This document shows, piece by piece, positions 41,847 to 50,414 of a stretch of DNA of 64,000 nucleotides. The stretch's first letter is position 1, and each line of letters begins with the position of its first letter. Made by a program: the position numbers and the translations under genes. Below the pieces are notes generated by a model. It had not been told where the DNA came from, did no database searches, and saw nothing but the letters and a program-made list of their open reading frames with translations. This DNA comes from Hymenobacter oligotrophus (GTDB lineage Bacteria; Bacteroidota; Bacteroidia; Cytophagales; Hymenobacteraceae), in the NCBI RefSeq assembly GCF_003574965.1, contig NZ_CP032317.1, forward strand, positions 1,922,001-1,986,000, written 5' to 3'.

Positions 41847-44387
41847 CTACTTTTTGCCTAGCTCAATCATATTCGTCAGCAGCCGGTAGGCGCCCGGCAC
41901 GCCGGCCGGCAGCTCGCGGAAAAACGACAAACCCGTATAGATGTAGTGGCCTTTGCCGTACTCGGCTACCAAAATGGCGCCTTCCTTGGCCGATTCGCCG
42001 GGGTCGTTGCTGCTGATGATGGTTTGGTACTTGGCATCCCAGGAGTTAGGATAGTACAAGCCCTGCTCCTGTACCCAGCCCTGAAAATCGCGCTCCGTAA
42101 TCTTGTTCGGGGTGTTTAGCAGCGCATGCTCGGGCTTCAGAAACTTCACCGGAGCGTTTTCAACTGTTACGCGCTCCGAGGATAACTTAAGCGGATACGG
42201 GCCGATTTCGGGCAGCACGGTGCCGCGGTTCACGGTGTACTGCACCACCAGGTTGCCGCCTTTCTCTACGTAGTCGAGCAGCACGGGCTGCAGGTAGCGC
42301 AGGCGCTCCACGGTGTTGTAGGCCCGCACCCCCAGCACTACCGCATCGAAGCGGCGCAGGCTTTGGGCCGAAATGTCTTCGGGTTTGAGCAGCGTTACCG
42401 CGTAGCCAATCTGGCGCAGGGCATCGGGCACTTCGTCGCCGGCGCCCATGAGGTAGCCAATGTTGTTGGCCTTGCGCTTCAGATCGAGCTTTACGAGCGG
42501 TGCAAAGGCTTCGGGGAACAGCGTTTGGGCCGGAATGTGAGTGTAGTTGATGTTCTGGATGCCGCGCGAATATTGCTGACCATCAACGGTAGCCACGGCG
42601 CGCAGCTGATTGGCGCTTTCCTGGTTGCCCGTGGGCTGCACCTGAAACTCCACCGTGCGCTCCTCGTCCTTGTTCTTCAGCTCGAACGGAATGCTGGCGG
42701 GCTCTACTTTCCAACCGGCCGGTACCTGAAGAGCAACCGTGCCTTTGGCATTGGCGCGGCCAGCTTTCAGCGTTACCGGCACTGTTTTGGGCTGGTTTTC
42801 GGCAAACACATAGGCGTGGCCGATGAGGTTTACGGCTACTGGCGGCACTACCGTGAGCGGCCGGTACAGCTCGCCGTATACAGGGTCGGTGCGCTTGTAT
42901 TGAGCGGAGAGCAAGAATGGGATAGTGTTCTTACCTATTTTCACACTAACCGCCACATTTACTGCTTCTCCATTTTCAGCGTCACCGCGTTGTACCTGAT
43001 CGGCAACAACGTACATGCCAGTAGTACCAGGTTGGCGTAACCAGTAAGGCTGCGAGACGGTGTAAGTAACTGGCACTGTATACTTCAACTGAAGGCGCAT
43101 TGCTTCTTCGGCCCTCAGCAATTTGCGCAACACAGTGTCTAATTTCGCCTCATTTAGACGTCCGATATGCACAGATTGAACTTCAATAGGAGATGCGGAG
43201 CGATTAACTGCTTCAACATTGAAGCGCAATACCTGACCCGGAACGACCGATGCCTCGGCAGCCGTTACCTCCAAATGCAACCCCAAGCAGGCACGTATTA
43301 AATCATTGACGGATTGCAACTTGGTCCCTAACAAATAATTACCCTTTGCATCACTTCCATCGCCAGTTAGCTTCATAAGAAGCTCGCGTATCTCCATCAA
43401 CCCGGCGATTGAGGCGGCAGGATTGTTCGGGTCGTATTTGCGAATAACCTCGCTAGTGAGTTTATCCATGTTATAACCGCCCAACGATTGTTTGCCTTGC
43501 AAGCGCCGCCAAGTCACATCTATGCCCTCAAATGGGTCTTTGCTAACCTTCTCCCCCTTTATCTGCTGCAGGTACTCAATAGCCTCGCCGCGTGAAGCGC
43601 TGGCGCCCATGCCCTGGCTTTGGTGCTGCGAGCGGCTGCGGGCGGCAATTTCACCGTAGCTCTGGCCTAGGAGGGCGTTGTAACCACCGGCATCTACCTT
43701 CAGGTAGCCGCTCATGTCCTCGCCGGGTTTCACGAAAAACGAGCCGGTGTTCCAGAACAAGCGCTTGGGTTGCCAGGGCTGCACGTATTGCAGCTGCTCC
43801 GGAAAGCGCTTCGGGTCGCCGGCAGCATCGAAGGCTTCGAGGGCGAGCATAGCCGAGGCGGTGTGGTGGCCGTGGCCGGCGCGGCTGTCGGGCGGAAAGC
43901 GGGTGATGAGCACATCGGGGCGGCGCTGCCGGATAACCCACACCATATCGGCCAGCACCTGCTCCTTATCCCAAATGGTAAAGGTTTCTTCGGCGGTTTT
44001 GCTGAAGCCGAAATCGTTGGCGCGCGAGAAAAACTGCCGGCCGCCATCGATGCGGCGGGCTGCCAGCAGCTCCTGCGTCCGGATTACACCTAGGGCTTCG
44101 CGCAGCTCGGGCCCGATTAGGTTCTGGCCGCCGTCGCCGCGGGTGCAGCTGAAATAGCCGGTTTCCAGGAGGCGGCCGTTGGCGAGGTAGGCAATCATGC
44201 GGGTGTTCTCATCGTCGGGGTGCGCGGCGATGTAGAGCACCGAGCCCAGCACGTTGAGCTTTTTCAGGCCCAGCAGGATTTCCGACGACGAATATGTTTT
44301 GGGTGCTTGGGCACTTGCTTCAAGGAAGAAGGAAGAATGAAGCAGGACGAGGGCCGACAGCGCGGCGCGGAGGCGAGTCAGGAGCAT
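41847..44387 (-). CDS. Secreted PIG-L family deacetylase with C-terminal extension
   Basis: An 846 aa protein with a signal peptide (ending ASA-QA, about 27), then a PIG-L/LmbE zinc deacetylase domain: AHPDDE at residues 55-60, DSRAGHGHHTAS near 167-178. The rest is a beta-rich middle (NEW3-like: AGWKVEPASIPFELKNKDEE) and a C-terminal class I amidotransferase-like domain (RFDAVVLGVRAYNT). It likely removes N-acyl groups from sugars in the periplasm. Residues about 276-496 are encoded by a block of much lower GC (about 42,900-43,560), unlike both flanks. A -7 box supports the start. Confidence 0.88.
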   Translation of the reverse strand: MLLTRLRAALSALVLLHSSFFLEASAQAPKTYSSSEILLGLKKLNVLGSVLYIAAHPDDENTRMIAYLANGRLLETGYFSCTRGDGGQNLIGPELREALGVIRTQELLAARRIDGGRQFFSRANDFGFSKTAEETFTIWDKEQVLADMVWVIRQRRPDVLITRFPPDSRAGHGHHTASAMLALEAFDAAGDPKRFPEQLQYVQPWQPKRLFWNTGSFFVKPGEDMSGYLKVDAGGYNALLGQSYGEIAARSRSQHQSQGMGASASRGEAIEYLQQIKGEKVSKDPFEGIDVTWRRLQGKQSLGGYNMDKLTSEVIRKYDPNNPAASIAGLMEIRELLMKLTGDGSDAKGNYLLGTKLQSVNDLIRACLGLHLEVTAAEASVVPGQVLRFNVEAVNRSASPIEVQSVHIGRLNEAKLDTVLRKLLRAEEAMRLQLKYTVPVTYTVSQPYWLRQPGTTGMYVVADQVQRGDAENGEAVNVAVSVKIGKNTIPFLLSAQYKRTDPVYGELYRPLTVVPPVAVNLIGHAYVFAENQPKTVPVTLKAGRANAKGTVALQVPAGWKVEPASIPFELKNKDEERTVEFQVQPTGNQESANQLRAVATVDGQQYSRGIQNINYTHIPAQTLFPEAFAPLVKLDLKRKANNIGYLMGAGDEVPDALRQIGYAVTLLKPEDISAQSLRRFDAVVLGVRAYNTVERLRYLQPVLLDYVEKGGNLVVQYTVNRGTVLPEIGPYPLKLSSERVTVENAPVKFLKPEHALLNTPNKITERDFQGWVQEQGLYYPNSWDAKYQTIISSNDPGESAKEGAILVAEYGKGHYIYTGLSFFRELPAGVPGAYRLLTNMIELGKK

Positions 44388-44414
44388 TCGGGAAAGCGAA
44401 TGGAACGAGGGGCG

Positions 44415-44422
44415 TAAAGGTA
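44415..44422 (-). promoter_or_regulatory. -7 box TACCTTTA upstream of the PIG-L gene
   Basis: Seven of eight matches to TAnnTTTG on the minus strand, 27 nt before the ATG at 44387. Confidence 0.55.
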
Positions 44423-44545
44423 TTGGTTTAGGTAGCCGGGATAAAAACCCGACTTTGCCGCAACGGTTGCGGCCCGGCCGCCGTCGGTGGCATAACTTAC
44501 CGCGCATTCGGGGGCGCACCTCCCCTTTTCAACCGCATTTTCTGC

Positions 44546-46219
44546 ATGAGCTTATCTTCTCGTTCCTGGTTATCGGCCCTGGGTTTGGCGCTGCTGTTGC
44601 AGCCCGCTGCCTCGTTTGCCCAAACCGCCCCGCCTGCTGCTAAGCCCGCCGCCGCTGCGCAGCAATGGACGCACCTCGACCCCAAAGCCGACCGGGTAAT
44701 GGGCATCAGTACCGAACGCACCTACGCCGAGCTGCTGAAAAACCGCCAACCCACGCCCGTAATCGTGGCCGTGATTGACGCAGGCATCGACACTACCCAC
44801 GAAGACCTGAAGCGCGTGCTGTGGCGCAACACCAAGGAAATTGTGGGCAACGGCAAAGACGACGACCAGAACGGCTACGTCGACGACGTGTACGGCTGGA
44901 ACTTCCTGGGTGGCAAGGACGGCCGCAACGTGGACGTGGACACCTACGAGGAAACCCGCCTGCTGGCCAAGCTGCAGCCGCTGTACGAGGGCAAATCGCG
45001 CACCAGCGTACCCAAGGCCAAACAAGCCGAGTACGACCTGTACCTGCGCGTGAAAAAGGACTACGAGAAAAAACTGCAGGACGACACCGAGCAGTACAAA
45101 GAGCTTGGCCCGCTGGCCGAGCAGCTCGACGGCATCACGGGCCAGCTCAAGCAAGTGTTGGGCGTGGAGCGCCTCGATACGGCCGTGCTGCGCCGCCCGC
45201 CTACCAAGGAGGCCGGCATTCTGCAAATCACTTCGCAGCTCTACGGCAGCCTGATGCAGTCGGGCGCGCCCGATATGGAGTCGGTGGTGGTGCAGCTGCG
45301 CGAGGCCTCGGCCGAAGCCAAAAAGCGCGTGGAGTACTCGCTGAACCTGAAGTTTAACCCGCGGGCCGAAATTGTGCAGGACAACGAGGAAAACGTGCAG
45401 GAGCGCGGCCATGGCAACCCCGATGTGATGGGCCCCGACCCCACGCACGGCACGCACGTATCGGGCATTATTGCCGCCGACCGCCGCAACAACCTAGGGA
45501 TTTTGGGCGTGGCCGATGCGCCCGTGCGCATCATGACGCTGCGGGCCGTGCCCAACGGCGACGAGCACGACAAGGACATTGCCCACGCCATCCGTTACGC
45601 CGTGGACAACGGCGCGCAAATCATCAACATGAGCTTCGGCAAGTACTACTCGCCGCAGCGCCCCGCCGTGGATGAGGCCATTAAGTACGCCGGCCAAAAA
45701 GGCGTGCTGCTGGTGCACGCCGCCGGCAACGAGTCGAAGAACATCGACCTGGTAACGCACTTTCCGTCGCCGGTGGCCAAGGATGGCAAAACCGCCCACC
45801 CCAACTTGCTGACGGTGGGCGCCTCGGCCAGCAAAAACAACGAGCAGCTGGTGGCCGAGTTCAGCAACTTTGGCAAGCGCGTGGATGTATTTGCGCCCGG
45901 CGTAAACATCTACTCCACCCTGCCCGGCAGCAAGTACGGCAACGAAAGCGGCACCAGCATGGCAGCGCCCACCGCGGCGGGCGTAGCGGCCGTGCTGAAA
46001 GCGTACTACCCGCAGCTTACCGCCACCGACCTCAAGCGCATCATTATGCAATCGGCCGAGCCGGTGCGCACCAAGGTGCAAAAGCCCGGCGACAAGAAGA
46101 CGATCGACTTCACGCAGCTCTCGAGCACCGGCGGTGTCATCAACCTGTACCGTGCCGTGCAATTGGCCGGCCAACAGGGCGCCAAAGCCGCCGCTACGCC
46201 GGGGCCTACGGGGCGCTAA
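44546..46219 (+). CDS. Secreted S8 family serine peptidase (subtilase)
   Basis: A 557 aa subtilase: signal peptide (residues 1-26, ending SFA-QT), catalytic Asp78 (VIAVIDAGIDTTHEDL), His301 (DPTHGTHVSGII), oxyanion Asn395 (HAAGNES) and Ser471 (GTSMAAPTAAGVAA). About 220 residues lie between Asp and His, far more than in simple subtilisins, with a charged helical insert (KQAEYDLYLRVKKDYEKKLQ). This layout is common in Bacteroidota secreted subtilases. No T9SS tail. Divergent from the PIG-L gene. Confidence 0.94.
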   Translation: MSLSSRSWLSALGLALLLQPAASFAQTAPPAAKPAAAAQQWTHLDPKADRVMGISTERTYAELLKNRQPTPVIVAVIDAGIDTTHEDLKRVLWRNTKEIVGNGKDDDQNGYVDDVYGWNFLGGKDGRNVDVDTYEETRLLAKLQPLYEGKSRTSVPKAKQAEYDLYLRVKKDYEKKLQDDTEQYKELGPLAEQLDGITGQLKQVLGVERLDTAVLRRPPTKEAGILQITSQLYGSLMQSGAPDMESVVVQLREASAEAKKRVEYSLNLKFNPRAEIVQDNEENVQERGHGNPDVMGPDPTHGTHVSGIIAADRRNNLGILGVADAPVRIMTLRAVPNGDEHDKDIAHAIRYAVDNGAQIINMSFGKYYSPQRPAVDEAIKYAGQKGVLLVHAAGNESKNIDLVTHFPSPVAKDGKTAHPNLLTVGASASKNNEQLVAEFSNFGKRVDVFAPGVNIYSTLPGSKYGNESGTSMAAPTAAGVAAVLKAYYPQLTATDLKRIIMQSAEPVRTKVQKPGDKKTIDFTQLSSTGGVINLYRAVQLAGQQGAKAAATPGPTGR

Positions 46220-46241
46220 GCACCTAGGGCCAATGCAGGCC

Positions 46242-46276
46242 AACGGGCAACGGCAAACGCCGTTGCCCGTTTTTGT
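46242..46276 (+). terminator. Intrinsic terminator of the subtilase gene
   Basis: Perfect 13-bp stem AACGGGCAACGGC / GCCGTTGCCCGTT followed by TTTTG. Confidence 0.9.
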
Positions 46277-46344
46277 TAGTAGCCGCCGCGGCCGCCGGGC
46301 TTTGTGCAGCGCGTGGCCGTATTTCCTTCCAACCTCCTGCCCGC

Positions 46345-47307
46345 ATGTTGTTACAGCAGCTTATTGTTCGCAGCGTTCTGCGCAAAAAATACCCGCAAGG
46401 CTTGCCGCCCCGCTACAAGGGCGGCGGGCCCATTTGGCGCTTTGCGCTGCGCCTGCTGCGGCGGCAGCTTACCAACACGGCCTTGGTGGTAGCCGGCATT
46501 TTTTCGGCGGCCCTGGGCCTGAAGGGATTTTTGCTGCCCAACGGCTTCATCGACGGCGGCGTAACGGGCATTTCCCTGCTCACGGCGCAGGTTACCGGCC
46601 TGCCGCTTTCGGTGCTGATTCTGATCATCAACGCGCCGTTTGTGGTGCTGGCCTACTTTCACCTCGACCGCGTGGTGGCCGTGAAAACCCTGCTGGCCAT
46701 TACCGGGCTGGCCGTGGTGCTGTGGCTGGTGTCCTTCCCGGTGCTCACACACGATAAGCTCCTGATTTCGGTGTTCGGCGGGTTTTTCCTAGGTGCCGGC
46801 ATCGGCCTTACCATCCGGGGCGGTGGCGTGCTCGATGGCACCGAAATCCTGTCGGTGTTCGTCAGCCGCAAAAGCCCCTTAAGCGTCGGCGACGTAATTC
46901 TGGTCATCAACATTTTCATCTTCGGGGTAGCGGCGCTGCTGCTCTCGGTGGAGGCGGCCATGTACTCCATTCTGGCCTACCTGGCGGCTGCCAAAACCGT
47001 CGATTTCATGATTGATGGCCTTGAGGAGTACACCGGCGTCACCATCATCTCGAAGCGCAGCGAGGCCATCCGGCGCGTGCTCACCGAAGACCTCGGCCAC
47101 GGGGTTACCATTTACAGCGGCCGCACCGGTTACAGCGCCAACGGCGTGCAGCGCCAGTCGCTCGACATCGTGTTCACGGCCGTAACCCGCCTCGAGCTCA
47201 CGCGGCTCAAGGCCGAAGTAGAAGCCATCGACCACCAGGCCTTTATCCTGATGCACAGCATCAAGGACACCCACGGCGGCGTCATCAAGAAGAAGCCGCT
47301 GCACTAA
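46345..47307 (+). CDS. YitT family membrane protein
   Basis: A 320 aa protein with about five membrane segments and the YitT pattern: IFSAALGLKGFLLPNGFIDG, GVTGISLLTAQVTGLPLS, GGFFLGAGIGLTIRGGGVLDG, and the C-terminal DUF2179 domain (HGVTIYSGRTGYSANGVQRQ) that is cytoplasmic. Function of the family is not settled. The ATG at 46345 lies after the terminator of the subtilase and starts conserved sequence. Confidence 0.92.
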   Translation: MLLQQLIVRSVLRKKYPQGLPPRYKGGGPIWRFALRLLRRQLTNTALVVAGIFSAALGLKGFLLPNGFIDGGVTGISLLTAQVTGLPLSVLILIINAPFVVLAYFHLDRVVAVKTLLAITGLAVVLWLVSFPVLTHDKLLISVFGGFFLGAGIGLTIRGGGVLDGTEILSVFVSRKSPLSVGDVILVINIFIFGVAALLLSVEAAMYSILAYLAAAKTVDFMIDGLEEYTGVTIISKRSEAIRRVLTEDLGHGVTIYSGRTGYSANGVQRQSLDIVFTAVTRLELTRLKAEVEAIDHQAFILMHSIKDTHGGVIKKKPLH

Positions 47308-47375
47308 GCAGGACAAGCAAGCAGCGGCGGCGTACTCTGTAAATCAATCACAACCGATTGGTGGTATTGCCCCGG

Positions 47376-47399
47376 GGCAGTCGGCAGTCGGCAGTCAGC
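47376..47399. repeat. Short heptad array GGCAGTC x3
   Basis: Three perfect tandem GGCAGTC units followed by AGCC, in the gap between the convergent YitT and DUF3667 genes. No complementary arm seen; two CCTAGG hexamers follow at 47419 and 47443. Confidence 0.75.
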
Positions 47400-47458
47400 C
47401 GCTCACCCAACCCGGTGCCCTAGGTGCCGCACGTGGCTACCGCCCTAGGCAGCAAGCC

Positions 47459-48295
47459 TCAGGCAAACACGTACCACCTGAAAATAAGCATGTTGGTGCC
47501 GTAGTTGATGCAGCCGCCAACTACGCTTACAGCCAACGCGCTGGCTATGGCCGCGGGCCAGCTAAGGCCGAGGCCCCGGCGCCCGATCCAGGTGAGGTAC
47601 ACCACGTAAACGCCGGCCTGCATGAAGGCCGTGCTGCTGCCCGGCTCGCGCCCCGCCACCAAAAACACCGAAACCAGCGCCGCCAGCAGCAACAGCTGAA
47701 AGGCGCACCCCACCAGCACCAGCAGCAGAAACGCCTCGGCGTAGTTGAGGCGCCGCCGATAAACCGCCCACGCCGCCAGCGCGTGCACCGGTACCAACGA
47801 CAACCACCACACGTTGAAGTACTTGCCCACTGCCGCAAAATACTCGCCCACGCGGCGCACTTGCTCGGCCGAGGCTCCGCGCAGCTGAAAGCCGCGCTGC
47901 ACGTTTTCGCCGATCAGTTCGTAATAGTGCAGCTTCACCGAGAGCAGCGTGGCCAAGCCGGCCGCCAGCAGCAAAAACTGAAACGGACTGAAATACCGCT
48001 TGCGGCGCCCCGCCGCGTAATCGGCAAACACCCGGCCCGGCGCAAGCAGTACTTGCCTGGCAAACCCAAAAATGCTTTTGTCGGCGTGCGTGAACACGTG
48101 CACCAGCTCGTGCAGCACATGGGCGGTGCTCAGGCGGTGGGGCCGCGGCTGGCCGCAACCGGGGCAAAAATTACCCGCGGCCATTGGTTGCTCGCAGTTG
48201 AGGCACCGCTCGGCGGCCGCAGGGGCCGCTTGGGCAGGCGGGAGCACCGCCGGTTGAGTATTGGTAGCGGCAGCAGATATACCAGGCAACAACAT
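47459..48295 (-). CDS. DUF3667 membrane protein with zinc-ribbon N-terminus
   Basis: A 278 aa protein. The N-terminal CLNCEQPMAAGNFCPGCGQ has four cysteines in a zinc-ribbon arrangement; then come the DUF3667 helix (VLHELVHVFTHADKSIFGFA) and the RKRYFSPFQFLLLAAG motif, followed by about five membrane segments. The family is typical of Bacteroidota; function unknown. The gene faces YitT and is divergent from MOSC. Confidence 0.9.
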   Translation of the reverse strand: MLLPGISAAATNTQPAVLPPAQAAPAAAERCLNCEQPMAAGNFCPGCGQPRPHRLSTAHVLHELVHVFTHADKSIFGFARQVLLAPGRVFADYAAGRRKRYFSPFQFLLLAAGLATLLSVKLHYYELIGENVQRGFQLRGASAEQVRRVGEYFAAVGKYFNVWWLSLVPVHALAAWAVYRRRLNYAEAFLLLVLVGCAFQLLLLAALVSVFLVAGREPGSSTAFMQAGVYVVYLTWIGRRGLGLSWPAAIASALAVSVVGGCINYGTNMLIFRWYVFA

Positions 48296-48373
48296 AGGCT
48301 CGGCGGGGTTTAGCAGGCATGTATTAGGCCCGCGCTATGCAGTTTACCTGCTTTCCGACTGCCGCGCAAGCCT

Positions 48374-48381
48374 TACCTTCG
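48374..48381 (+). promoter_or_regulatory. -7 box TACCTTCG, 4 nt before the MOSC ATG
   Basis: Seven of eight matches to TAnnTTTG; only TAGC lies between it and the ATG at 48386. Confidence 0.5.
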
Positions 48382-48385
48382 TAGC

Positions 48386-49210
48386 ATGGCTGATACCCAC
48401 GCTGCGCTTACGCTTTCCGATCTTTATCTATACCCCGTCAAATCCCTAGGTGGCTTTCGCGTGCCCGAAGCGGCCGTTGAGTTGCGCGGCCTGCGCCACG
48501 ACCGCCGCTGGCTGCTGGTTGATGCGCGCGGCCGCTTTCTGACGCAGCGCACCCTGCCGGCCATGGCCTTGCTGCACCTCGAGTACGCCCACAACGGCTT
48601 CATTGTGCGCCACATTCAGCGCCCCGAGTTAAAACCCCTGCTGGTACCTTTCGAGGCCGAGCACAAAGGCACGCAGTTCGTAACCGTGTGGGACGACATG
48701 GTGTTTGCTTACCGCGGCCTGCGCGAGCACGACGAATGGTTTTCCGAAGCCCTAGGCCAGCCTTGCCGCCTGGTGCACATGCCCGACGCCGCTCTGCGCG
48801 CCGCCGACGGCGGCGACGCCCGCGGCCTCGTCAGCTTTGCCGATGCCTACCCCTTCCTGCTTATCGGCCAAGCCTCGCTCGACGACCTCAACAGCCGCCT
48901 TGCCGAGCCCGTGCCCATGAACCGCTTTCGGCCCAATTTGGTGGTGCACGGCGCCGAGGCCTACGCCGAGGATGCTTGGGGCAGCTTTGCCATTGGCGGC
49001 AACGCCTTCGAGGGCATACGCACCTGCGGCCGCTGCGTGCTCATCACCACCAATCAGCAAACGGCCGAGCGCACCCCCGAGCCGCTGCGCACGCTGGCGC
49101 AGTACCGCACCGTGGGCAACCACGTGATGTTTGGCCTGAACGTGGTAGGCCCCGAAGCCGGCCTGTTGCGCGTGGGCGATGCCCTCGAGGTGTTCAGCCG
49201 CCGCAATTAG
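48386..49210 (+). CDS. MOSC domain protein
   Basis: A 274 aa protein with an N-terminal MOSC beta-barrel (LSDLYLYPVKSLGGFRVPEA, GLRHDRRWLLVDARGRFLTQ) and a C-terminal MOSC domain (RFRPNLVVHG, FEGIRTCGRCVLITTNQQT, with the Mo-cofactor-type Cys). Related to mARC/YcbX, which reduce N-hydroxylated compounds with a molybdenum cofactor. YcbX-like function is plausible but the C-terminal 2Fe-2S domain of YcbX is absent, so a separate partner would be needed. Short-leader promoter directly upstream; strong terminator downstream. Confidence 0.9.
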   Translation: MADTHAALTLSDLYLYPVKSLGGFRVPEAAVELRGLRHDRRWLLVDARGRFLTQRTLPAMALLHLEYAHNGFIVRHIQRPELKPLLVPFEAEHKGTQFVTVWDDMVFAYRGLREHDEWFSEALGQPCRLVHMPDAALRAADGGDARGLVSFADAYPFLLIGQASLDDLNSRLAEPVPMNRFRPNLVVHGAEAYAEDAWGSFAIGGNAFEGIRTCGRCVLITTNQQTAERTPEPLRTLAQYRTVGNHVMFGLNVVGPEAGLLRVGDALEVFSRRN

Positions 49211-49230
49211 CTGTCCACCTAGGGCAACGT

Positions 49231-49277
49231 AGGCGCCGCCCGCAGCAACGGGGTGCTGCGGGCGGCGCCTGTTTTTT
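49231..49277 (+). terminator. Intrinsic terminator of the MOSC gene
   Basis: Perfect 17-bp stem AGGCGCCGCCCGCAGCA / TGCTGCGGGCGGCGCCT followed by GTTTTTT. Confidence 0.95.
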
Positions 49278-49440
49278 GTGCCAGCAGGCCAAGCTGCGCC
49301 CAGCACCTCTCCGTGCGGTTTTGGGCGTTTGCAGCCGCGCCGGGGCTATTTAGCAATAATGCCCGCTCGCTTAAGGATTTAGATTGTAAAATATTTCCCG
49401 GAAAAAGGTAATTGCCATTGATAGAGTGCTGTTTACCGAG

Positions 49441-49448
49441 TATTTTTG
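49441..49448 (+). promoter_or_regulatory. -7 box TATTTTTG
   Basis: Perfect TAnnTTTG; a TTG about 21 nt upstream (near 49418) fits a -33 element. It lies 74 nt before the chosen ATG at 49523 and 14 nt before the alternative ATG at 49463. Confidence 0.6.
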
Positions 49449-49522
49449 AGCACCCACGCGCTATGCCCAAAAGCCAAAAGCAGCCGGCTGCGGGTGGGTC
49501 TGCCCCGCCCCACCTTCACCTA

Positions 49523-50317
49523 ATGCAGCACAACTACTTTTTTCGGCAGCTCCTGCTTTTGCTGGCGCTACTCGTTTCCACCGTGGCCTGGGCTCACCGG
49601 CCGGCGCTAGTAGCCGATCAGCCCGCCTACGAGGCCTTGCTCAAACGCCACGTATTGCCCGATGGCCGCGTGAACTACGAGGGCCTAGCCGACGACGAAG
49701 AAGTGCTGATGGCCTACCTGCAAAGCCTGAGCAGCCGGCCGCCCTTGCCCAGCTGGAGCCGCTACGACCAGGCCGCGTTCTGGCTGAATACTTACAACGC
49801 CTACACCCTGTACCTAGCCGCACAGTACTACCCCGTAGAGCGTCTAAGCGACATTAAGATCAAAAGCGTGGGCGGCTACCGCTCCCTGTGGGACGCGCCC
49901 GAAGTCAACATTGGCGGCAAGCAGTACACCCTGAAGCAGATTGAGCGCGAAATTTTGCCCGAGTTGCTGCCCAACGACCCGCGCCGCCACTTTGCGTTGC
50001 ACTGCGGGGCAGCCTCGTCGCCGAAGCTCTTGCCCGAGGCTTACGAAGGCAACCGCCTCGATGCCCAATTGTCGTTGCAGGCGTCGCGTTTCATCAACGA
50101 CCCGGTGCTGAACGTGCTGGCTCCCGACAGCGCCCAGCTTTCCAGCCTGTTCGATTGGTACGCGGCCGACTTTGGCACCCCGGCTCAACTGCTCGAGTTC
50201 ATCAACCGCTACGCCGCCACCGGCCTCAGCTCCAGCACCGCCGTCAGCTACGTGCCCTACGACTGGACGCTCAACGATTCGCGCGGACCCGGCGTAGTAG
50301 CCCAACGCAAGCGCTAA
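49523..50317 (+). CDS. Secreted DUF547 domain protein
   Basis: A 264 aa protein with a hydrophobic signal (FFRQLLLLLALLVSTVAWA) and a DUF547 domain: RYDQAAFWLNTYNAYTLYL, LWDAPEVNIGGKQYTLKQIE, PRRHFALHCGAASSPKL, and YVPYDWTLND at the end. DUF547 has a transglutaminase-like fold with a conserved Cys (HCGA here). The ATG at 49523 gives a normal signal peptide; 49463 would add 20 polar residues. Role unknown. Confidence 0.88.
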   Translation: MQHNYFFRQLLLLLALLVSTVAWAHRPALVADQPAYEALLKRHVLPDGRVNYEGLADDEEVLMAYLQSLSSRPPLPSWSRYDQAAFWLNTYNAYTLYLAAQYYPVERLSDIKIKSVGGYRSLWDAPEVNIGGKQYTLKQIEREILPELLPNDPRRHFALHCGAASSPKLLPEAYEGNRLDAQLSLQASRFINDPVLNVLAPDSAQLSSLFDWYAADFGTPAQLLEFINRYAATGLSSSTAVSYVPYDWTLNDSRGPGVVAQRKR

Positions 50318-50330
50318 GCCCTAACCAGTA

Positions 50331-50367
50331 CCGCAGCCGCTTCCGCCGAAGCGGCTGCGGCGTTTTT
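50331..50367 (+). terminator. Intrinsic terminator of the DUF547 gene
   Basis: Stem CCGCAGCCGCTT / AAGCGGCTGCGG followed by CGTTTTT. Confidence 0.9.
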
Positions 50368-50414
50368 GGGCGGCCCGGTTGCGTTTTTTCGTACCTCCTA
50401 CCCGCTTCAGTGCT

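Larger units (their letters stand above)
49211..49522. other. Terminator plus AT-rich promoter stretch, no gene
   Basis: 312 bases: terminator of the MOSC gene (49231), a normal-GC middle, then an AT-richer stretch (49370-49450) with the -7 box of the DUF547 gene. In-frame ATG at 49463 might be an alternative start of that gene. Confidence 0.55.
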
